A stretch of 58,096 nucleotides of DNA from Actinomycetota bacterium (GCA_947448865.1 CANFOW010000006.1:1-58096), one strand, 5' to 3'; shown: positions 16,331-27,264, counted from the stretch's first letter. Numbers and translations: made by a program. Notes: a model not told the origin generated them from the sequence alone.

Positions 16331-16662
16331 GATGCAATTACCTTAGCCACGGCTGCGCCAAAAGATTCACTTAACTCGGCAAATGAAGCGTCTTGGCATA
16401 ACGGAAGTGCTCGCACAACGACACGAGATCCGGCTGGGAATTGTTCGGCAGATTGTGCAGTCAGATGACGTAGCTGGCGGGTGACACGATGTCGTGCTAC
16501 TGAGTTACCCACGTTTTTCCCCACTGCAAAAGCAAATCTGGTTTGAGCATCCGGACCCCGGTCAACATGTAATACCAGCAATCGGCTTGCGAACCGGCGG
16601 CCTGCTCGAAGAGTGGCAGTAATGTCCGCAGATTTCCTTAGCCGAAACTCGGCCGGCAGCAT
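16327..16662 (-). CDS. rnpA: Ribonuclease P protein component
   Basis: Protein subunit (111 aa) of RNase P, which matures tRNA 5' ends together with the catalytic RNA. It contains the conserved RNR-type segment ([20 protein letters not shown]) and [10 protein letters not shown]. The N-terminus [22 protein letters not shown] is typical. It lies 6 nt downstream of rpmH in the universal rpmH-rnpA order. Confidence 0.95.
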   Translation of the reverse strand: MLPAEFRLRKSADITATLRAGRRFASRLLVLHVDRGPDAQTRFAFAVGKNVGNSVARHRVTRQLRHLTAQSAEQFPAGSRVVVRALPLCQDASFAELSESFGAAVAKVIAS

Positions 16663-16668
16663 GCGAAC

Positions 16669-16806
16669 TTAAGCCGAAAGTTTTGAACGACCCTTGGCAC
16701 GACGAGCCGAAAGTATGCCTCGACCTGCACGGGTGCTCATGCGCTCACGAAAACCGTGGGTCTTCGCACGACGACGGTTATTCGGCTGGAAGGTGCGCTT
16801 TGACAT
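16669..16806 (-). CDS. rpmH: 50S ribosomal protein L34
   Basis: Basic ribosomal protein of 45 aa: [28 protein letters not shown]. The track ORF (82 aa) starts too early. The ATG at 16806 has AAAGAGAG upstream and gives the normal L34 length. It is the first gene of the leftward operon leading to parB and is divergent from dnaA. Confidence 0.97.
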   Translation of the reverse strand: MSKRTFQPNNRRRAKTHGFRERMSTRAGRGILSARRAKGRSKLSA

Positions 16807-16856
16807 GTGAACACTCTCTTTGAAGGAAGTTTGGCGATTCGGTAAGCCATTGGACA

Positions 16857-16874
16857 TCCACGCTTGGACGTGGA
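16857..16874. repeat. Inverted repeat in the rpmH leader
   Basis: TCCACG-cttgga-CGTGGA is a perfect 6-bp inverted repeat about 50-70 bp upstream of rpmH. It is embedded in three closely spaced TGGAC motifs. It may form a hairpin in the rpmH mRNA leader or be an operator. Function is unknown. Confidence 0.35.
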
Positions 16875-16957
16875 CATTCGACGGTAGACCGCTTACGACT
16901 TCCAAAGATACGGTCATTTGAGGTATTCGGTCAAACTCAGCGAATCGGCGAACTTGT

Positions 16958-17022
16958 TGTGGATAACCGCTTGCCAGACACTATCCACAGGCCGTAGTCT
17001 CCAAAGTCCAACCTGTGGAAAA
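16958..17022. promoter_or_regulatory. DnaA boxes upstream of dnaA
   Basis: TGTGGATAA (16958-16966) is a perfect DnaA box on the minus strand (TTATCCACA). CTATCCACA (16981-16989) and TGTGGAAAA (17014-17022) each have one mismatch. They lie in the rpmH-dnaA gap, where DnaA commonly autoregulates its gene and where a second origin element can sit. Confidence 0.75.
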
Positions 17023-17036
17023 CATCAGAGGACATT

Positions 17037-18482
17037 ATGGAAGATCAAGCGCTAGACGTCGTGTGGGCCAAGACCCTCGAGTCCCTGAGCTCTGGGCTTA
17101 TGACCGCTCAGCAACGTGCTTTCGTTAACCTCACAAAACCACTCGGAATTGTTGGCGACACGGCGCTCATTGCTGCGCCAAATGACTTCACAAAAGATGT
17201 TCTCGAAACCCGGTTGGCACCAATTTTATGTGATGCATTGAGTTCAATAGTTGGTCGCGAAATGCGCCTGGCTGTCACCATTGATGAATCCATTGCGCCT
17301 GACCTTGACGATGAAGCTACCGATGAAATGGCGGACGCAACGTACGCCGACATTGAGTCACGCGACGTCAACTCGGTGCCTAACCCTGCTCTACCACCGA
17401 TCGCTAGTCGCGGTCCCGCTCCTGCTCCACGAACATCCGAAGAAGGTAGCCGACTCAATCCCAAGTACACCTTCGACACTTTCGTGCCTGGCGCATCAAA
17501 TAGATTTGCCCACGCTGCTGCTCGCGCTGTAGCTGAACAGCCGGCTAAGGCTTACAACCCGTTATTTATTTACGGGGAATCAGGACTTGGCAAAACTCAC
17601 TTGCTACATGCGGTGGGCCACTACACCCGCACGTTGTATGCCGGAACAAAAGTGCGTTACGTCAGCAGTGAAGAATTTACAAACGAATTCATCAACTCAA
17701 TCCGTGACGATAAGGCAAAAGAATTCCAGCGCCGTTACCGCGATGTTGATGTGTTGCTTGTTGACGACATTCAGTTCCTGTCCGGAAAGGTCCAGACCCA
17801 AGAAGAGTTCTTCCATACTTTTAACACGTTGCACAACGCGAACAAGCAGATCGTGATTACCTCCGACATGCCGCCTAAACAGCTACAAGACTTCGAAGAA
17901 CGCATGAGGTCTCGTTTTGAGTGGGGTTTGATTACGGATGTTCAGCCACCTGACTTAGAAACCCGCATTGCAATTTTGCGAAAGAAGAGCGCGCAAGAGC
18001 GTTTGACTGCGCCCGCTGATGTCTTGGAATTTATCGCTTCAAAAATGTCCACGAACATTCGCGAACTCGAAGGTGCACTCATTCGTGTGACAGCTTTCGC
18101 CAGTTTGAATCGCTCGCCCGTTGACTTGGGCTTGGCTGAGATTGTTCTCAAAGATCTCGTTACTGATGCAGCTGGTCCAGAAATTTCCGCCGGCGTCATC
18201 ATGGCTCAGACTGCCAATTATTTTGGCGTCACGATGGATGATCTCACTGGTGCTAGCCGGTCCCGAGTTTTGGTGACCGCCCGACAAATTGCGATGTACC
18301 TCTGCCGCGAACTCACAGACTTATCGCTACCTAAAATCGGCCAGCAATTTGGTGGCCGTGACCACACAACTGTTATGCACGCTGATCGTAAAGTTCGCCA
18401 GCTCATTGCCGAACGACGAAGTTTGTATAACCAAGTCAGTGACCTTACGGCTCGAATTAAATCTCAGTCTCGGCAAGGTTAA
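17037..18482 (+). CDS. dnaA: Chromosomal replication initiator protein DnaA
   Basis: AAA+ initiator of 481 aa that binds DnaA boxes and opens oriC. Domain I spans about 1-85, followed by a variable acidic/proline-rich linker (about 86-140). The AAA+ domain carries Walker [10 protein letters not shown] (180-188) and Walker [12 protein letters not shown]. Domain IV carries the DnaA signature [19 protein letters not shown]. The ATG is preceded by CAGAGGAC. The gene is divergent from rpmH and followed by the 563-bp oriC. Confidence 0.98.
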   Translation: MEDQALDVVWAKTLESLSSGLMTAQQRAFVNLTKPLGIVGDTALIAAPNDFTKDVLETRLAPILCDALSSIVGREMRLAVTIDESIAPDLDDEATDEMADATYADIESRDVNSVPNPALPPIASRGPAPAPRTSEEGSRLNPKYTFDTFVPGASNRFAHAAARAVAEQPAKAYNPLFIYGESGLGKTHLLHAVGHYTRTLYAGTKVRYVSSEEFTNEFINSIRDDKAKEFQRRYRDVDVLLVDDIQFLSGKVQTQEEFFHTFNTLHNANKQIVITSDMPPKQLQDFEERMRSRFEWGLITDVQPPDLETRIAILRKKSAQERLTAPADVLEFIASKMSTNIRELEGALIRVTAFASLNRSPVDLGLAEIVLKDLVTDAAGPEISAGVIMAQTANYFGVTMDDLTGASRSRVLVTARQIAMYLCRELTDLSLPKIGQQFGGRDHTTVMHADRKVRQLIAERRSLYNQVSDLTARIKSQSRQG

Positions 18483-19045
18483 GACGGTTAAGGCTTCAGT
18501 TGATTTCTAGGTGAATCTCGAGGTCTCTGCGTTCGGGACCTGGCTTGAAGTGAGTGCGGGTATTTTCACGCAATCGCGTGTAGTCACAACCGCATCTTGA
18601 GTAACTTCTCCCCATGCTGTGGATAAGTGTGTTGAAAACTAAATCCTTTGTTGAGACATTTCGCAGTAAATGTGGGTACTTTGTGGGAAAAGTATTGATA
18701 TCCACAAGAATCTGTGGACAGTTGTGGATAACTTAGGTTTTCTGCACAAGCTTCTGTAAATTCGGATTTTTATCCACAGGAGAGTGTGAGTGATTTCTAG
18801 AGTTTTATCAGGACAATTGGGTTTCTGCACAGAATCCACAGGCGCTACTACTACGACTAAAGATATATTCCGCTGATCATAATTTCCTTTGGTTCGTCAG
18901 TAGTGGTGGATAAGTTGGCTGTTGGGTTAATAAAGCCAAATACTTGGCTTAAATGTGCATACTGCCCTACGCAGCAACAGTAGGTCGTGGCACTATTAAG
19001 GCTCATAAATAGATAAGCGATATTAACTAGAGGGTGTGTTGAACC
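18483..19045. other. oriC: oriC: dnaA-dnaN intergenic region with DnaA-box cluster
   Basis: This 563-bp non-coding gap contains three perfect DnaA boxes: TGTGGATAA at 18618-18626 and 18723-18731, and TTATCCACA at 18770-18778. One-mismatch boxes are ATATCCACA (18698-18706) and GGTGGATAA (18905-18913). Weaker variants occur at 18671, 18682, 18713 and 18832. An A+T-rich stretch around 18855-18895 (agatatattc ... cataatttcc) could be the unwinding element. A perfect 7-bp inverted repeat AAGCCAA-atac-TTGGCTT lies at 18933-18950. The dnaN promoter must also lie at the right end. The origin call rests on box density and position. Confidence 0.92.
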
Positions 19046-20173
19046 GTGAAGTTCCGGGTTGATCGAGATGTCATGGCCGACGCCGTAGTGTGGGCGTCCC
19101 GGACGCTACCGAGTAAGTCCACGCAGCCTCTTCTCACTGGTTTACATTTAGTCGCTGATAAGTCAGGACTCACGTTTTCAGGTAGCGATGCCGATGTAAG
19201 TGCTCGAGCTAACATCACTGCCGACGTTGCTGAAATTGGAACCGTCCTCATCCCAGGTCGCTTGTTGGCCGACATCACTCGTTCACTACCTTCGGCTGCT
19301 ATTGAGTTTCGTATTGAAGGTTCTCGAGCTCACATCACGTGTGGTCGTTCATCGTTTAGCATCCCTACGATGCCGGTTGCGGACTACCCACCGCTTCCAA
19401 CAATGCCGGACATTAGCGGAACAGTTACTGGTTCTGATTTTGCGGCAGCAATCGCTCAGGTTGTTGTTGCATCGTCTCGAGACGAAACTATGCCGCCATT
19501 CACAGGTGTAAAGATTGACATCGACGGTTCCACGATGACATTGGCAGCAACAGATCGCTACCGACTTGCAGTTCGCGAATTTGAATGGTCGCCAGCGTCG
19601 CCTTCACTAACAACTCATGCCTTAGTTCCAGCAAAATTTTTATCTGACACCTCTAAAGCGTTAGCGCACAGTGCATCAATCGGTTTGGCATTCACATCGA
19701 CAACCGAAGGCTTAATTGGAATCGAAGGTGAAGGCCGTCAAACAACAAGTAGATTGCTTGCAGCTAACTTCCCTCCTTATCAAACATTGTTACCGAGTGA
19801 ATCATCGAGTGTCGCGCAAATTAATACAGCGCAATTAATCGAAGCAGTAAAACGTGTCTCGCTAGTTCTTGATCGTGACATCCCAGTACGCATCCACTTC
19901 ACTAACGGTGAAGCCGCAATCAGTGGCGGCGGCGGTAACGGTGAAATTGCTGAAGCTCGCGAATATGTTGAATGCTCACTTGCTGGCGATGACATCACGA
20001 TGGCGTTCAATTACCATTTCTTACTTGATGGTCTGGGTGCAATTGATGCACCTACTGCCGTGATTTCTATGACCACAGCAATCCGACCTGCGGTTATTAC
20101 CGGTGCAAAAGAAGTAGATGCTGCTGCATACGACAGCTTTAAATATTTATTGATGCCAATCCGTCAGCCGTAA
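19046..20173 (+). CDS. dnaN: DNA polymerase III beta subunit (sliding clamp)
   Basis: Ring-shaped processivity clamp (375 aa) that tethers the replicative polymerase and other DNA enzymes. Three repeated clamp domains are visible; the sequence opens MKFRVDRDVMADAVVWASRTLPSK and ends in YLLMPIRQP, the conserved clamp C-terminus. The start codon is GTG at 19046. The stop is 1 nt before recF, so dnaN and recF are translationally linked. Confidence 0.97.
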   Translation: MKFRVDRDVMADAVVWASRTLPSKSTQPLLTGLHLVADKSGLTFSGSDADVSARANITADVAEIGTVLIPGRLLADITRSLPSAAIEFRIEGSRAHITCGRSSFSIPTMPVADYPPLPTMPDISGTVTGSDFAAAIAQVVVASSRDETMPPFTGVKIDIDGSTMTLAATDRYRLAVREFEWSPASPSLTTHALVPAKFLSDTSKALAHSASIGLAFTSTTEGLIGIEGEGRQTTSRLLAANFPPYQTLLPSESSSVAQINTAQLIEAVKRVSLVLDRDIPVRIHFTNGEAAISGGGGNGEIAEAREYVECSLAGDDITMAFNYHFLLDGLGAIDAPTAVISMTTAIRPAVITGAKEVDAAAYDSFKYLLMPIRQP

Positions 20174-20174
20174 G

Positions 20175-21272
20175 ATGCGTATCCGCACGATTACGCTGAA
20201 AAACTTCCGAAATCATGAGTCTTTTTCGTTAGATTTCGAACCAGGTAGCACAACAATTATTGGGCGAAACGGCCGCGGTAAAACCAACATTATTGAAGCA
20301 ATTAACTACTTCGCAGTGTTGGGAAGCCACCGAGTCTCACAAGATGCACCGCTGCTTCAAATGGGTTTCTCGAGTGCGACTATCAGCGCTGTAGTACATA
20401 AACAAGACCGAAGCGCAACTGTCTCAATTGATATCAATGATCAAAAAACTAATCGCGTGACACTCAACGGAACTGTGTTAGCAAAGCCCCGCGACATCTT
20501 GGGTCTGATGCATACCGTCGTGTTTGCCCCCGAAGATTTACAACTTGTGTCCGGTGATCCTGGTGCACGCAGAAAATATTTAGATGACTTTGCAACTCAA
20601 CGAGGTCCGCGGGTGTCTGGCATAAGACAAGACTTCGACAAAGTGTTGCGTCAACGCAACGCCTTACTTAAGTCGGCGGGACGTAGACCACTTAATCAAA
20701 CTGCTCGAGACACACTAGACGTGTGGGATGAACAATATGTGGAACACGCAGCCGCGTTAGTGCACGCACGACTTATTGCACTCGACGAATTGAGCCCATG
20801 GATCACACAACACGGGGAAATGATTAGCGCAAGCACCGAGCCGCTACACGTGAGTTATCACACCAAGTGGCTAACAGACGGAACTCGGGAACTGTCCGAC
20901 ATCGGCGAGCAACTGAGGTATGCCCTACACGCACGACTTCGCGATGAACTAGAACGTGGAGTAACACTTGTTGGCCCACATCGTGACGATCTCGACATTC
21001 GGTTAAGTGAGATACCAGCTAAAGGTTATGCATCGCATGGACAATCGTGGTCTGTTGCGCTTGCACTTCGTCTCGCAACTTTCAACGTTTTGCGCCAATT
21101 TGAAGACGACCCCATTTTGTTACTAGACGATGTTTTTGCTGAGCTTGATGTGAGTCGCAGGAACCGTTTAGTAAGTGCAGTCACTGGCGTTGAGCAAACA
21201 ATCATTACGGCAGCGGTCGCAGAAGACGTGCCCGAGAGCCTGCTGGACCGCACGTTTGTGTTGGAAGATTAG
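20175..21272 (+). CDS. recF: DNA replication and repair protein RecF
   Basis: SMC-like ATPase of 365 aa that helps load RecA at gaps. It has Walker A GRNGRGKTN (30-38). The C-terminal part has LLDDVFAELDVSRR, the ABC-type Walker B with the D-loop. Length is normal. The gene starts 1 nt after dnaN and ends 5 nt before the dciA-like gene. Confidence 0.96.
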   Translation: MRIRTITLKNFRNHESFSLDFEPGSTTIIGRNGRGKTNIIEAINYFAVLGSHRVSQDAPLLQMGFSSATISAVVHKQDRSATVSIDINDQKTNRVTLNGTVLAKPRDILGLMHTVVFAPEDLQLVSGDPGARRKYLDDFATQRGPRVSGIRQDFDKVLRQRNALLKSAGRRPLNQTARDTLDVWDEQYVEHAAALVHARLIALDELSPWITQHGEMISASTEPLHVSYHTKWLTDGTRELSDIGEQLRYALHARLRDELERGVTLVGPHRDDLDIRLSEIPAKGYASHGQSWSVALALRLATFNVLRQFEDDPILLLDDVFAELDVSRRNRLVSAVTGVEQTIITAAVAEDVPESLLDRTFVLED

Positions 21273-21277
21273 TTGCC

Positions 21278-21790
21278 ATGCTTAACGCCAACCAACAAGA
21301 GTTTCTGCGTTCGCTACTGACCCGAGCGCGAGCCCGCACCGCGACCAATCCCAAACCATTTCAGCGTGCTTGGCAAGCCGTTAGCGAAGACATAAGGAGT
21401 GGTTCAGGCCCAGATGAGCGCGATCCAGCCCTGCTTGGTGGCGCAATTGATCGATTGATCGTGAATCGTGGCTGGGACCTCAGTGTGGCCACCGGCCAAT
21501 TACACGCAGGGTGGCCAACCATCGTTGGCACCGAGGTGGCCGTTCACGTGACAATCGAAACTTTTGTTCTTGATGCCAGCGGTCAATCTGGCGTGCTCGT
21601 TTTGAGAGCAGATTCAACTGCGTGGGCAACCCAGATCCGCTACCTTCTACCTTCCGTCCAAACCCACTTAGATGAGTCAATTGGGTTCGGTCGAGTGTCT
21701 GAAATTGTGGTCAATGGACCGACCGCACCGAGCTGGAAACATGGGTTACGAAGCGTAAAAGGACGGGGTCCGCGAGACACATACGGGTAG
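21278..21790 (+). CDS. dciA: DciA-like DUF721 protein (replicative helicase loader/operator)
   Basis: Protein of 170 aa with a DUF721 domain (about 75-160: GWDLSVATGQLHAGWPTIVG, then LRADSTAWATQIRYLL). DUF721 proteins are the DciA family, which act with DnaB at initiation in bacteria lacking DnaC/DnaI. Actinobacteria carry this gene between recF and gyrB (the Rv0004 position). A basic N-terminal region (ARARTATNPKP) and tail are probably disordered. Function is inferred from family membership and position. The substrate helicase dnaB is 7 kb downstream. Confidence 0.85.
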   Translation: MLNANQQEFLRSLLTRARARTATNPKPFQRAWQAVSEDIRSGSGPDERDPALLGGAIDRLIVNRGWDLSVATGQLHAGWPTIVGTEVAVHVTIETFVLDASGQSGVLVLRADSTAWATQIRYLLPSVQTHLDESIGFGRVSEIVVNGPTAPSWKHGLRSVKGRGPRDTYG

Positions 21791-21913
21791 TCCACAGAGG
21801 TACTTATTTGCCACCAAATGAGATAGGATGAAAGCAGTTTCAAGTGGCAAAAATATCCTTATTTCATAAGGTTTTTGCGGCAATTTATTACCTGTTCGAA
21901 AGGCCTATGTCAC

Positions 21914-23881
21914 GTGTCTTATGACGCCAGTGCAATTCAAGTTTTAGAAGGCCTTGACGCAGTTCGTAAGCGTCCCGGAATGTACATCGGATCTACTGGC
22001 GAACGCGGTTTACACCACCTGGTTTACGAAGTTGTAGACAACTCAGTCGACGAAGCTTTGGCTGGATATTGCACCGACATTGACGTCACAATTTTGGCAG
22101 ATGGCGGAGTTCGGGTTCGCGACAACGGCCGTGGCATACCCGTAGACATCGTCCCCTCAGAAGGAAAGCCAGCCGTAGAAGTGGTCCTGACCGTTCTGCA
22201 CGCAGGTGGAAAGTTCGGCGGCGGCGGATATGCGGTCTCAGGCGGTCTACATGGCGTAGGTGTATCGGTCGTCAACGCGCTCTCAACCCGGGTAGACGTT
22301 GAAGTGCGCCGCGAAGGTCATGTGTGGACCCAAAGTTATGCCTACGGAGTCCCTATGGCGCCGCTGGCAAAGGGCGAGGCCTCCGATGAAACCGGAACCC
22401 AAGTGACATTTTGGGCAGACGAAGACATTTTCGAAACCACCCTCTTTGACTTCGACACGTTGTCGCGCAGATTCCAAGAAATGGCTTTTCTTAACCGTGG
22501 ACTCAATCTGTCACTTACTGACGAGCGCGCAACAGAGCGTGTTATTGGTTTTGATCCAGATTCCGATGGTGGCGAGCCAGGTGCTCGTTCGGTCAAATAC
22601 TCCTACCAAGGAGGCATTGCTGATTTCGTTCGCCACCTGAATCAGTCCAAGTCGGCTGCACACGGTGGCGTCATCGAATTTGAAGCCGAAGACGACAAAG
22701 AAGGCATGAGTCTTGAAGTGGCAATGCAATGGAATATGGGCTTTGCAGAGTCGGTGTATTCGTTCGCAAACACAATTAACACGATTGAAGGCGGAACCCA
22801 CGAAGAAGGTTTTCGTGCGGCACTCACCACATTGGTTAATCGCTATGCCCGCGAATGGAACATCCTGAAAGAAAAAGATACGAACTTAACTGGTGAAGAT
22901 GTTCGCGAAGGATTAACCGCCATCATCTCAATCAAACTTCGCGAACCTCAATTCGAAGGACAAACAAAAACCAAACTCGGAAACACTGCAGCAAAAACGT
23001 TTGTGCAAAAAGTCGTCAATGAGCAACTCTCTGAGTGGTTCCAAAAGAATCCTGCCGAAGGAAAAGATATCGCGCGCAAGTCACTTCAGGCAGCATCTGC
23101 TCGCTTAGCTGCACGTAAAGCACGCGACTTAGCACGTAACCGTAAAGGGTTATTGGGCAGCAGTGGCTTACCAGGAAAACTCAAGGACTGCTCAAGCACA
23201 GATCCGACGGAATGCGAAGTCTTTATCGTTGAGGGAGATTCAGCTGGTGGCTCGGCTGGTCAAGGCCGCGACCCACGCATTCAAGCCATCATGCCAATCC
23301 GCGGAAAAATTCTTAACGTTGAAAAAACACGATTAGACAAAGTGCTTGCAAACACCGAAGTGCAAGGTTTGATTTCTGCATTTGGCACCGGCATCCAAGA
23401 AGAATTTGATATCAACAAATTGCGATATCACAAGATTGTTTTAATGGCGGACGCCGATGTCGATGGACAACATATTCGCACACTGCTTCTTACTTTTCTT
23501 TTCCGATACATGCGTCCACTCGTAGATGGCGGCTTTGTGTATTTGGGACAACCACCGTTGTACAAAATCAAGTGGTCACGCGAAGCACCCGCATATGCAT
23601 ATACCGATCGCGAACGTGACCAAATCGTTGAAGCTGGTCTTGCTGCCGGAAAGAAACTTAAGCAAGAAGACGTCCAACGTTATAAAGGTCTTGGCGAAAT
23701 GAATGCAGAAGAACTATGGGAAACAACAATGGATCCCGCTCGTCGCGTTCTGCTGCAAGTTTCAGTTGAAGATGCTGTGCAAGCGGATGCGCTGTTCTCC
23801 ACCCTGATGGGTGAAGACGTCGAAAGTCGCCGTAATTTTATTCAGCGCAATGCGCATGACGTTCGGTTCTTGGATATCTAA
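21914..23881 (+). CDS. gyrB: DNA gyrase subunit B
   Basis: ATPase subunit of gyrase (655 aa from the chosen start). The GHKL ATPase begins with [24 protein letters not shown] and the TOPRIM region has [14 protein letters not shown] and [14 protein letters not shown]. The ORF track starts at 21875. I prefer the GTG at 21914, preceded by CGAAAGG, because the residues before it ([12 protein letters not shown]) do not resemble GyrB. The stop overlaps the gyrA start (TAATG), so the two subunits are coupled. Confidence 0.96.
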   Translation: MSYDASAIQVLEGLDAVRKRPGMYIGSTGERGLHHLVYEVVDNSVDEALAGYCTDIDVTILADGGVRVRDNGRGIPVDIVPSEGKPAVEVVLTVLHAGGKFGGGGYAVSGGLHGVGVSVVNALSTRVDVEVRREGHVWTQSYAYGVPMAPLAKGEASDETGTQVTFWADEDIFETTLFDFDTLSRRFQEMAFLNRGLNLSLTDERATERVIGFDPDSDGGEPGARSVKYSYQGGIADFVRHLNQSKSAAHGGVIEFEAEDDKEGMSLEVAMQWNMGFAESVYSFANTINTIEGGTHEEGFRAALTTLVNRYAREWNILKEKDTNLTGEDVREGLTAIISIKLREPQFEGQTKTKLGNTAAKTFVQKVVNEQLSEWFQKNPAEGKDIARKSLQAASARLAARKARDLARNRKGLLGSSGLPGKLKDCSSTDPTECEVFIVEGDSAGGSAGQGRDPRIQAIMPIRGKILNVEKTRLDKVLANTEVQGLISAFGTGIQEEFDINKLRYHKIVLMADADVDGQHIRTLLLTFLFRYMRPLVDGGFVYLGQPPLYKIKWSREAPAYAYTDRERDQIVEAGLAAGKKLKQEDVQRYKGLGEMNAEELWETTMDPARRVLLQVSVEDAVQADALFSTLMGEDVESRRNFIQRNAHDVRFLDI

Positions 23882-26400
23882 TGACTCAGCCACATGATCA
23901 AATTGAAATAGTCGACTTACACGTCGAAATGCAACGGTCCTATATGGACTACGCGATGAGCGTGATTGTGTCGCGAGCGTTGCCAGATGTTCGTGACGGA
24001 CTCAAACCAGTTCACCGCCGAGTTTTGTATGCAATGTATGACGGTGGATATCGACCTGACCGCGCCTTTAATAAGAGCGCACGTGTAGTCGGCGAAGTTA
24101 TGGGTCAATATCACCCACACGGTGACAGCGCGATTTATGACACTTTGGTGCGCTTGACCCAATCATGGTCTTTGCGATACCCACTGGCACAAGGCCAAGG
24201 AAATTTTGGTTCACCCGGCAATGACTCACCAGCTGCTGCTCGATATACCGAAGCACGCATGGCACCGATTGCCATGGAAATGGTGCGAGACATTGATCAG
24301 GACACTGTCAATTTTGTTCCTAACTACGACGGTAAGAATTTAGAACCGACCGTCCTTCCGAGCCGGATACCGAACCTGCTCATTAATGGTTCATCAGGAA
24401 TCGCTGTCGGCATGGCTACCAACATTCCGCCACACAACCTCACGGAAGTTGCGGCAGGCGTTCAGTGGGCTCTCGAGCACCCTGAAGCGACTCGTGAAGA
24501 GCTACTTGAAGCACTCCTAGAGCGCATTAGTGGCCCTGACTTCCCAACCGGGGCTCAGATTGTCGGACGCCGTGGAATCTTGGACGCCTACCGCACTGGC
24601 CGTGGCTCAATCCCAATGCGTGCGGTCACGGAAATTACCGAAGACAAACGTGGACGTACTGTCATCGTAATTACTGAGCTGCCATACCAAGTCAATCCAG
24701 ACAACTTGATTGCTCGCATTGTTGAACTGCATGATCAAGGAAAGATTTCCGGCATCGCTGACATCATCGATGAAACGTCGTCACGCACCGGCATGCGCAT
24801 CGTTGTTGTGTTGAAGCGCGACGCAGTACCAAAAGTTGTTCTCAACAATCTCTTCAAGCACACGCAACTGCAAGATAACTTCAGCGCAAACATGTTGGCT
24901 CTTGTTGACGGCGTGCCTCGCACACTTAGCCTTGACGCGTTTGTGTCACATTGGATTACCCACCAGATCGAAGTCATCCAACGGCGAACTGCATATCGTC
25001 TTCGCATTGCACAGGAACGCGTTCACATTCTGATTGGGTTACTGAAGGCAATCGATCGCATTGATGAAGTCATTGCATTAATTCGGGCATCTGAATCTGC
25101 GTCCGCTGCACAACAAGGACTCATGGATCTCCTCGACATCGACGAAATTCAAGCGCAAGCAATCCTTGACATGCAGTTACGTAAATTAGCGGCACTTGAG
25201 AGAAACGAACTTCAAGCTCAGCATGACAAACTCATGCTTGAAATTTCTGACTACGAAGATATTTTGGCAAAACCTGAACGCCAACGACAGATTGTTAGCG
25301 ATGAACTTGCCGAGAGCGTGAGCAAGTACGGCGACGAGCGACGTTCAAAGATTATTGCTGACGAGAATGATGTCAACAACGAAGACCTCATCGTTCAAGA
25401 GCCGATAGTGGTGACCGTAACGCAAGACGGTTATGCCAAGCGCACCAAGGCAGTGCTTTATCGTTCTCAAAAACGTGGTGGGCGTGGAGTCAAGGGTGCT
25501 GCATTAAAACAAGACGACGTTGTTGAACACTTCTTTGTCACATCAACGCACAACTGGCTTTTGTTCTTTACGAACAAAGGTCGGGTATTCCGGGTTAAAG
25601 GATACGAGCTCCCAGACGCAGGTCGCGATGCACGTGGACAGCATGTTGCTAATTTGCTTCAGTTGTCGCCTGAAGAAACAATTGCGCAAGTTTTGGATAT
25701 CACCAACTACGAGCAAGCTGAATATCTTGTACTTGCCACAAGTGAAGGCATGATCAAGAAAACGCGTTTGTCCGAATATGACTCGCCGCGTTCGACAGGA
25801 CTCATCGCAATTAATTTGCGTGACGGTGACACCCTGGTATCCGCACAGTTAGCGAACCAAGAAGACGACATTATTTTGGTATCAAAAGATGCTTACTCGG
25901 TATTTTTCAAAGCAGATGATTCCGCACTTCGACCAATGGGTCGATCTGCTGCGGGTGTGATTGGAATGAAGTTCAAGCGGTCAGAAGATTATTTGATCAG
26001 CATGGAGATCGCTCGACCAGGTTCGTACGTTGTAACGGTTACGGAAAATGGATTTAGCAAACGTACTTTGGCATCTGGCTGGAACGCGAAGAATCGTGGA
26101 ACACAGGGCGTTATCGCCGCTGACACCAAGAACGATAAAACAGGTCCCCTTGTTGCCGCGTTAGTGTGCGAAGAAGATGACGAAATTTTTGCTATCGCGA
26201 GCAATGGTGTTGTCATTAGAACCTCCGTCTCGGAAATTCGAGTCGCGGGCCGTGACACAATGGGTGTGAAATTGATGAGTGTTGACGACGACGTGCAAGT
26301 TGTCGGAGTTGCTCGCTCGTCAGCAACCGCGCAAGCCGAACTAGAAGACCTTGATCTGGCCGAGGAGCCAGTCGTGCCACCAACTGGTGGGGAGGAGTAG
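23881..26400 (+). CDS. gyrA: DNA gyrase subunit A
   Basis: DNA-cleaving subunit (839 aa) that forms A2B2 with GyrB. The quinolone-resistance region reads [17 protein letters not shown], which has Ser and Asp at the positions most often changed in resistant strains, so a sensitive-type sequence. The catalytic Tyr lies in AARYTEARM. The C-terminal beta-pinwheel contains the GyrA box [10 protein letters not shown]. It overlaps gyrB by 1 bp and is followed after 2 nt by the DUF3566 gene. Confidence 0.97.
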   Translation: MTQPHDQIEIVDLHVEMQRSYMDYAMSVIVSRALPDVRDGLKPVHRRVLYAMYDGGYRPDRAFNKSARVVGEVMGQYHPHGDSAIYDTLVRLTQSWSLRYPLAQGQGNFGSPGNDSPAAARYTEARMAPIAMEMVRDIDQDTVNFVPNYDGKNLEPTVLPSRIPNLLINGSSGIAVGMATNIPPHNLTEVAAGVQWALEHPEATREELLEALLERISGPDFPTGAQIVGRRGILDAYRTGRGSIPMRAVTEITEDKRGRTVIVITELPYQVNPDNLIARIVELHDQGKISGIADIIDETSSRTGMRIVVVLKRDAVPKVVLNNLFKHTQLQDNFSANMLALVDGVPRTLSLDAFVSHWITHQIEVIQRRTAYRLRIAQERVHILIGLLKAIDRIDEVIALIRASESASAAQQGLMDLLDIDEIQAQAILDMQLRKLAALERNELQAQHDKLMLEISDYEDILAKPERQRQIVSDELAESVSKYGDERRSKIIADENDVNNEDLIVQEPIVVTVTQDGYAKRTKAVLYRSQKRGGRGVKGAALKQDDVVEHFFVTSTHNWLLFFTNKGRVFRVKGYELPDAGRDARGQHVANLLQLSPEETIAQVLDITNYEQAEYLVLATSEGMIKKTRLSEYDSPRSTGLIAINLRDGDTLVSAQLANQEDDIILVSKDAYSVFFKADDSALRPMGRSAAGVIGMKFKRSEDYLISMEIARPGSYVVTVTENGFSKRTLASGWNAKNRGTQGVIAADTKNDKTGPLVAALVCEEDDEIFAIASNGVVIRTSVSEIRVAGRDTMGVKLMSVDDDVQVVGVARSSATAQAELEDLDLAEEPVVPPTGGEE

Positions 26401-26402
26401 TC

Positions 26403-26795
26403 GTGACGACAACTGTTGACGAGCTAGAGACCGACCAACCTGTGCGCCAAGCGCGACTGCACCTTACGCATGTCGACCCATGGTCAGTTGCTAAAGGTGC
26501 CTTCATGTTGGGAGTGACCCTGGCTGGAATCACCATTGTGGCAACAATCGCGCTGTGGCTCATGCTTTCAGCAGCCGGAGTTTTTGAGGCCATCACTGGC
26601 TTATTCAAGGACGTATCGGGTAGCAGCAGTGGCGTGAGTTTCTTGTCACTAGGCCGCCTCGTTGGACTTTCCATGGTGGTTTCTGCGGTAGAAATCGTGC
26701 TGATTAGCGTTCTCTCAACGCTTTTTGCAGTTCTTTACAACCTGAGTGTTGGTTTCACTGGCGGAGTCGAAGTCACTCTTACGGATCGTTCCTAA
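26403..26795 (+). CDS. DUF3566 membrane protein
   Basis: Actinobacterial membrane protein of 130 aa encoded directly after gyrA (the Rv0007 position). It has a short hydrophilic N-terminus, then LHLTHVDPWSVAKGAFMLG, the conserved entry to the first membrane helix (about 35-60). A second helix pair lies at about 85-115. The start is GTG at 26403, 2 nt after gyrA. Its exact function is not established. Confidence 0.88.
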   Translation: MTTTVDELETDQPVRQARLHLTHVDPWSVAKGAFMLGVTLAGITIVATIALWLMLSAAGVFEAITGLFKDVSGSSSGVSFLSLGRLVGLSMVVSAVEIVLISVLSTLFAVLYNLSVGFTGGVEVTLTDRS

Positions 26796-26895
26796 CCACA
26801 AAAGCCTCCTCATTTTGGGCATAGCCCGAATTAGGGTAAGTTCTTGTCTCGCGCTGAAATACGCATTTCCTGCGCAGTAACTGAATACATTGCAA

Positions 26896-26970
26896 GGGCC
26901 TATAGCTCAGCTTGGTTAGAGCGCTTCCCTGATAAGGAAGAGGTCGATGGTTCAAGTCCATCTAGGCCCA
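26896..26970 (+). tRNA. tRNA-Ile (GAT)
   Basis: Full cloverleaf: acceptor GGGCCTA/TAGGCCC, D-arm GCTC/GAGC, anticodon stem CTTCC/GGAAG with loop CTGATAA (anticodon GAT at 26931-26933), T-arm GATGG/CCATC with TTCAAGT loop. The discriminator is A. CCA is not encoded (sequence continues CGC). Confidence 0.97.
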
Positions 26971-26994
26971 CGCACGAATTGAAAGGTAGATCAA

Positions 26995-27108
26995 ATGAAA
27001 AAACTGCTGTCGCTAGCACTCATTGCCGTTGCTGGCTATGTGATTTATCAACAACTCGAAGCAAGCAAAGCCGAACAGGATTTGTGGACACAAGCCACTT
27101 CCGAGTAA
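26995..27108 (+). CDS. DLW-39 family small protein
   Basis: Peptide of 37 aa missing from the ORF track (below its size limit). It has one hydrophobic segment (LLSLALIAVAGYVIYQQ) and ends with the EQDLW motif that names the actinobacterial DLW-39 family. The ATG is preceded by GAAAGGTAGATCAA. Its place between tRNA-Ile and tRNA-Ala downstream of gyrA is the usual location. Function is unknown; it is probably a small single-pass membrane protein. Confidence 0.88.
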   Translation: MKKLLSLALIAVAGYVIYQQLEASKAEQDLWTQATSE

Positions 27109-27137
27109 CTTTGTAGGCACCGCGTTTTTGCGAACTC

Positions 27138-27210
27138 GGGGAATTAGCTCAATTGGTAGAGCACCTGCTTTGCAAGCAGGGGGTTAGGGGTTCGAGTCCC
27201 CTATTCTCCA
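27138..27210 (+). tRNA. tRNA-Ala (TGC)
   Basis: Full cloverleaf: acceptor GGGGAAT/ATTCTCC, D-arm GCTC/GAGC, anticodon stem CCTGC/GCAGG with loop TTTGCAA (anticodon TGC at 27171-27173), T-arm AGGGG/CCCCT with TTCGAGT loop. The discriminator is A, and CCA is not encoded. Confidence 0.97.
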
Positions 27211-27237
27211 CTTACCTATCACCACACGGTGATTCGT

Positions 27238-27264
27238 GGAGGTAGTACTCACTGCCTCCTTTTT
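27238..27264 (+). terminator. Intrinsic terminator after tRNA-Ala
   Basis: GGAGGTAGT-actc-ACTGCCTCC forms a 9-bp stem (one G-U pair) with a 4-nt loop followed by TTTTT. A smaller hairpin ATCACC-acac-GGTGAT (27218-27233) precedes it. Together they end the gyr/tRNA transcription unit. Confidence 0.9.

Noticed and set aside
21857-21871. Hairpin CCTTAT-ttc-ATAAGG plus TTTTT between the dciA-like gene and gyrB as a terminator
   Set aside because: The stem is only 6 bp and A+T-rich with a 3-nt loop, too weak to call as an intrinsic terminator.
26814-26830. Hairpin TTTGGGC-ata-GCCCGAA after the DUF3566 gene
   Set aside because: Short stem with a wobble, 3-nt loop and no U-run; the transcript more likely continues into the tRNA genes and ends at 27264.
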